In this document: in pieces, positions 16,617 through 21,006 of the stretch
Numbering within the stretch: the first letter of the stretch is position 1
Layout: each line of letters begins with the position of its first letter
Assembly: GCA_016712265.1 (NCBI GenBank)
Contig: JADJRJ010000001.1
Span: 1 to 21,006, forward strand
Reading direction: 5' to 3'
Length of the DNA: 21,006 bases
Source: Gemmatimonadota bacterium
Lineage (GTDB): Bacteria > Gemmatimonadota > Gemmatimonadetes > Gemmatimonadales > Gemmatimonadaceae
The notes under the pieces: generated by a model
What the model saw: the letters and a program-made list of their open reading frames with translations, nothing else
Databases searched by the model: none
Told to the model about the DNA's origin: nothing
Position numbers and translations under genes: made by a program

Positions 16617-17742
16617 GTGCTGCGCACCGCGTTCGTGACCTCGGAAGTCTGGGTCCACCCCAACGGCAAGGTGGCGTACCTCGGCACGCACGCTGGCGGC
16701 GACCGCTTCTATACGATCGACATCTCGAACCCCTCGGCGCCGGCGATCGTGGACTTGGTGGTGGACAACTTCCGCATCGTCAACGACATCATGACCGACG
16801 AGAAGGGAAGTCCCGGTGTTCACCCGCGAGGGGCCGACAACCGCCCAACGGGATCGTGGTGATGACTTCTCGAGGATCCCCTGCGGCCGAAGAAGGTGGG
16901 TGAGTTCACCGATGGTGTGACGTCCGGCGTCCACTCGGCATTCATCTACACCGACCCGAAGCACGGGCGCCACGCCTACATCACGAATGACGGCACCGGC
17001 GCCGTGCATGATCAACATCGACGATCCCACGAAGCCGCGGAGGTCGCCCAGTGGGAAGACCCCGCCCGGGGAACAGCGACGTCGGGCGCACGCCGCCCCG
17101 ACGTGGACGTGCAGGACGGGCTGCTGTACGGCAGCTGGTGGAACGATGGCCTGATCATCCCTGGATGTCGGCAACGGGATCAGGGCGGCACGCCGTCCAA
17201 GCCCATGCTCGTGTCGCAGTTCAAGAACGACCTGGACGCGCTCTACAAGACACGCGTGGAGACCGAGGCCGGGGCCGGCTCATCCGCGGGACGCGCCACC
17301 GCCTGGCGGCACCGCACGCGTTCTTTATTGCTGACGAGGTGTTGACCCCGTGGAAGTCCAGAACGCGCTGGGCGACAAGGTCGGGCGCGCGTACGGGGCG
17401 GCTGCAGGTGGTCGACGTGAGCGACATCATGAACCCGAAGAGCGTGGCCCACTACGAGCCGGAGTTCGGCGAGGTGCACAACATCTGGGCAGCTGGCGAC
17501 ACGCTCTACATGGGGGCCTACAACTCGGGGTTCCACGCCTTCGACGTGTCCGGTGAGCTCGGGTGACCTGCAGAAGCAGGCGCGAGATCTCGCACTCTCC
17601 AGCCGCAGAGCCCCAGGGGCGCGTGCCGAACGCCACGATGACCTGGGGCGTGGCCGTCAAGAACAACCTGATCTTCCTCAACGACATGAACTCCGGGCTC
17701 TGGATCGTGAAGATGGAGCCGAAGCCGACCGTCGTTCCCTAG
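16617..17742 (+). pseudogene. LVIVD-repeat secreted protein 1, propeller part (frameshifted)
   Basis: This continues the gene above. LVIVD-type beta-propeller repeats are readable across frames: SEVWVHPNGKVAYLGTHAGG, FYTIDISNPSAPAIVD, GEFTDGVTSGVHSAFIYTD, HAYITNDGTGAV, LLYGSWWNDGLII, RLQVVDVSDIMNPKSVAHYE, NIWAAGDTLYMGAYNSGFHA and LIFLNDMNSGLWIVKM. The gene ends at TAG 17740-17742 after KPTVVP. LVIVD proteins are secreted or surface proteins of unknown biochemical role, often predicted to bind ligands. At least five frame changes lie between 16,800 and 17,640. Its sister copy starts 19 bases later, so the two form a tandem duplication. Confidence 0.65.
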
Positions 17743-17761
17743 TCACCCCACGTCCTGATCC

Positions 17762-19725
17762 ATGCTCCTGCCCTTCCTGTTCCTTCAAGTCGCGGCGACG
17801 TCTCCCGTCGCGCGTGTCGTGGTCACCGGCGAAGCCGAGATGATCGCGGGGGACACCCTCCGCCTGCGCGCGGGCGCTGGATGCCCTCGGGGGCGGCTGG
17901 AGCCTCAACGCGCATCCGCTTCAGACCGATGGCGGAGACTTCGAGGCGGAGGTGGACTCGGTCGGGCTTGTCCGATCCGGACAGCCACGGGGACGATCCC
18001 CGTTGTTGTCGTGGCGACCGTCCCAGGCGCGCGGCCTGGTGACGCGGGTCGACGTCCGCATGATGCCGGGCCCCGCTGTCCGCGTGGTCCCATCGCAGGG
18101 AGCCCTGCGGCTGGCCGTGGGGCAATCGTTTCACCTCACGGCGGAAGGCCCTCAGCGCGACCAACGACGGAGCGGCAGCAGGACGCGATGTCACCTAGAA
18201 GGCGGTGGCGCGGCGGCCACCATCGATGCGGCGGGATGTGGTGCGTGGGTGCGCCGGGAAGGCCTCGAGTCACGGCCCAGGTAAGCGCCGTCACCAACGC
18301 GCCGTCGAGGTCGAGGTAGTGCCCCCCAGCGCGTCGCACGCTGGACGTTGCGCCCGGCCGGATCGACGCCCGGCAGGGAGATGGATCCGCCTCCAGGCAA
18401 GGGGGCGTGACGGCGCGGGACGCACCATCCTGCGAAGGCCTCGCAACCAGCTGGTCGTTTGCACCGGGCCTGGGGTCATCGACCAGCAAGGCAGCTTCGT
18501 CGCCCACCCGAGCCCGGGAAGTACCCCATCAGACGGGCTCGCGGGAGGCCAGACCGCCCATGCCATCGTGCGCGTCGCGCCACGCGACGTGCGACGGCCC
18601 ATGTCGGTCGTCGGCCGCTTGCCGCGCACGCCCCTCCGTACCGAAGAACTACCACCCGGACGGCTACGCGTACCTGAGGGGCGGCCGGGGTGGCGACGTG
18701 ATGGACGCGATTGACATCGCGAATCCCGCGGCGCCCGTCGTCACCGACTCGATCGTGACCAACACGCGGCGCGTCGGCGACATCATGACGACGCCGGACT
18801 GGGAAGTTTCCCCGTCTTCACGCCGGGGGCGAGCGACCGGAAGAACGGAATCGTGATCTGCTCGAAAGATCCCAAACACCCAAAGGTCATCAGCGAGTTC
18901 ACCCGACGGGGTGACCTCCGGCGTGCACTCGGCGCTTTCAACTTTAGGCGAGAAGTTCGGTACGCACGTCTACCTGACGAACGACGGCACCGGGGGCTGA
19001 CGTCATCAGGACATCACGGACCCTGAGCCGCTGAAGTGGGTCATGGAGGACCCCCAAAGGCCCACGGGGATGCCGGACGGTCCCTGCACGACATCGACAT
19101 CCGGACGGGCTGTCTGCGCCTCGTGTGGTGGAACGACGGGCCGGTCGTGCTGGACGTCGGAACGGATGAAGGGGGGCCGCCCTCCAGTCGCAGTTGGTGA
19201 CGCAGTACAAGTACGACCCTGAATGCGCTGTGCCGCGACGTGGAACCGTGGTGGACCCGGCTTCATCCGGGGCACCCAAGGCCTGGCGCCGCAAGAACGT
19301 CTTCACCGCCGACGAGGTCTCCGCGGCAAAGAAGTGCGGGGGGCGAAGGATGCGGCCGCCTCACGGGCGTATGGCGGGGTGCAGGTGATCAGACGAGCGA
19401 GACACGGCCAACCTGAAGTCGGTAGCGTACCACGGAGCCGAGTACGGCGGCGTACAACATGTGGGTGACGCATGACACGTTGTTCCAGTGGGCGCCCACG
19501 AGGCCGGCTTTTTCGCGCGTTCGACATTGCAGGCGAACTCCGCGGGGATCTGCGGGCTGCAGGACGCGAGATCGGGCACGTGAATACCGCCGACATGGAC
19601 GCAGGGTGCAGAATGCGTCTCGGCCCCAGGCGTGATCTGCAAGAACGGGCCTGGCCTGGGGAACGACAACCAGAACGGGTTGTGGGTCATCCGCATGGCG
19701 CCAGGCGGGAAGGTCGATGCCGTAA
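17762..19725 (+). pseudogene. LVIVD-repeat secreted protein 2, tandem paralogue (frameshifted)
   Basis: The start ATG at 17762 has a short signal peptide (MLLPFLFLQVAATSPVARVV). Ig-like units follow across shifts (AEMIAGDTLRLRA, SVVV-type strands near 17,990-18,040, RVVPSQGALRLAVGQSFHLT). The LVIVD part starts near 18,640 with YHPDGYAYLRGG. It matches paralogue 1 block by block: IDIANPAAPVVTDSIVTN, SEFTDGVTSGVHSAL read across an extra C, VYLTNDGTGADV, LHDIDIRTGCLRLVWWNDGP, VVLDVGTDEGG and NDNQNGLWVIRMAPGG. The likely stop is TAA at 19723-19725 after one more shift, which is uncertain. This copy is more disrupted than the first. Function unknown. Gene order and shared architecture show duplication; co-transcription is plausible because the gap is only 19 bases. 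Confidence 0.6.
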
Positions 19726-19797
19726 ACCTGCTCCGGCGCGTTCGGCATGGCAACTGGTTTCTTTCCGCCACCTACCGCGGCCCCATACAATACGACC

Positions 19798-20960
19798 GTG
19801 ACACGCCGACCCTCCCTCGCCGCCGCCGCCCCTCGCGCTGCTCGCCGCCTCAGTACGCTCGGCGCCCAGTCAACGTCATTCCACGTGGCCGAACGTCGAC
19901 CCCGTCGAAGGTGGTAGCAACCCCGCCGTCCTCGACAGCCTCGACAAGGAGATCACGGCGGGGAAATCGGCCTTATTGATCGCATGGTCGTCACTCAGCG
20001 CGGTCGTCTCGTGATGGACAAGCGGTATCCACGCGACTACGACAAGATCTACGGCGACTCGTCGCGCGCCGCTTCGTCGCTGAACAACTCGCACGACCCC
20101 ACTGGGCCCTTCTAACCCACTTCAATCCGTGGTGGCACCCGACGTATCGACGGGCTCACTGCACACCCTGCAGTCCGTCCCAGACCGTGGCTCAGCGGTG
20201 ATCGGGTGGCGGTCACCCGCGGTGAATTCGGCCCTGACATGCCGTTCTCACCTTACGGGATACCGCCGCCGTCGCTGAACCTCGACTTGATCGCAAGCGG
20301 CGCATCACCCATCCGCCACTTGCTCACGATGACGGGCGGATTCGACTGGAACAAAGCATTCCGTATAGCGATCCGCGCAAGCACGGCGGGCGAGCAAAGA
20401 ACCAGCCCGGACTGGAGTCCAGGTTCACCATCAGCCGGCCGATGATGCTGGAGGCGGAACACATTCCAACTACAGCAGCGGCGAGGCGCGTTGCTCGCTA
20501 CATCTTCTTCCGCGCCACCGGCGTCGACATCGAGGAGTACGCGGCGCGCCATCTCTTCGCGCCACTCCGGCATCACCAACTGGCACTGGAAGCGCTCGAC
20601 CTCAAAGACCATGTCGACACCGAGGGTGGTTTGTATCGAAGCGACCGACCTGGCGCGGATCTGGCAACCTGGCTGCAGGGCGGCCAGTGGAAGGAACGAC
20701 AAATGATGTCGGAACGCTGGGTGCGTGGATCCGTGACACCGCCCATCGCGACCAGGACGCGCGCCGGCGCGCCAGTGCAGTACAAGTGGTGGCTCTACAG
20801 CAATCCAGTCGGGCCGGACGCGTTCATCTGGGCCGGGTCCGGGTTCGGTGGGCAGTTCCCGATGGCGTTTCCCGACCAGGAGATGGTGGTAGTCTTCAAT
20901 GCGTGGAACATCAGCGGCGGGCCAGGCTTCCGCTGCGTGCTGCGGTACAGGAACGGCTGA
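19798..20960 (+). pseudogene. Beta-lactamase-family serine hydrolase (frameshifted)
   Basis: The GTG at 19798 opens a likely signal peptide (MTRRPSLAAA, then APLALLAASVRSAPSQ across a shift). WPNVDPVEGG, DSLDKEITAGK, LIDRMVVTQRGRLVMDKRYP and DYDKIYGDSS follow. The SxxK nucleophile region is damaged: LHTLQSV runs into PDRGSAVIG where family members read S-V-T-K. Later landmarks are IRHLLTMTGGFDW, NYSSGEAR-like sequence across a shift, YIFFRATGVDIEEYAARHLF (20,500-20,560), KWWLYSNPVGPDAFIWAGSG and FGGQFPMAFPDQEMVVVFNA. This is the class C beta-lactamase/penicillin-binding-like fold, typically an exported esterase, peptidase or similar. The readable stop is TGA 20958-20960; other frames could extend it a little. 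As shown it would be inactive. Confidence 0.75.
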
Positions 20961-20991
20961 TCAGAGGGCGGCGAAGTAGGCAGGACAGGGC

Positions 20992-20998
20992 GCCTAAC
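20992..20998. other. GCCTAAC heptamer, possible R'' box of an attC cut by the window edge
   Basis: GCCTAAC lies 32 bases after the hydrolase stop, close to the spacing seen at the first attC-like site, and is the same heptamer as that site's R'' box. Only eight bases follow before the window ends, so the rest of any palindrome cannot be seen. A seven-base match alone is weak evidence. Confidence 0.2.
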
Positions 20999-21006
20999 GC
21001 GCCCCG

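Noticed and set aside
1..21006. CRISPR arrays, tRNA or rRNA genes, complete insertion sequences, prophage genes
   Set aside because: No regularly spaced direct repeats, no cloverleaf or rRNA signatures and no transposase or integrase motifs were seen on either strand.

Overview
The window is a high-G+C stretch. I read it as part of a Gemmatimonadota-like genome, probably from an environmental or metagenome assembly. That placement is inference from remembered family resemblance: a very large Ig-like plus RHS protein, a TolB-propeller/amidohydrolase fusion, LVIVD-repeat secreted proteins, and weak or absent Shine-Dalgarno sites. No database was searched. Reading frames in roughly 1-5,600 and 15,450-21,006 are repeatedly broken by one-base indels, often in short homopolymers, while 5,600-15,400 is mostly intact. 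Most breaks are therefore probably uncorrected long-read errors. Broken entries are described as the genes they appear to have been.

Layout. Bases 1-61 are an inverted partial copy of the RHS core at 5,265-5,329. From there to 6,641 runs one very large plus-strand RHS (YD-repeat) protein: Ig-like N-terminal repeats (to about 2,790), YD repeats (about 2,800-6,000), the RHS core end with its DPIGL and DPFGL motifs (6,095-6,179), and a 153-residue variable C-terminal tip of lower G+C. A signal-peptide/lipoprotein gene (6,638-7,291) overlaps the RHS stop by ATGA. Then come an integron attC-like recombination site (7,314-7,379), a rho-independent terminator (7,403-7,434) and a minus-strand remnant resembling the C-terminus of an XRE-type regulator.

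The centre holds a short secreted protein broken at a G9 tract, an M24-family metallopeptidase-like protein, a convergent YcaQ/HTH_42 crosslink-repair glycosylase-like gene (minus strand), and a divergent GH3 beta-N-acetylhexosaminidase. The right part is a run of plus-strand exported proteins: a TolB-propeller/amidohydrolase fusion that appears to have lost half its barrel, two tandem Ig-like plus LVIVD-repeat paralogues, and a beta-lactamase-family serine hydrolase that ends just before the window edge.

The most interesting feature is the RHS module: a variable toxin-like tip, a translationally coupled exported candidate immunity protein, and immediately after them an attC-like hairpin. This suggests that integron-type recombination may have delivered or exchanged RHS tips or immunity genes here.
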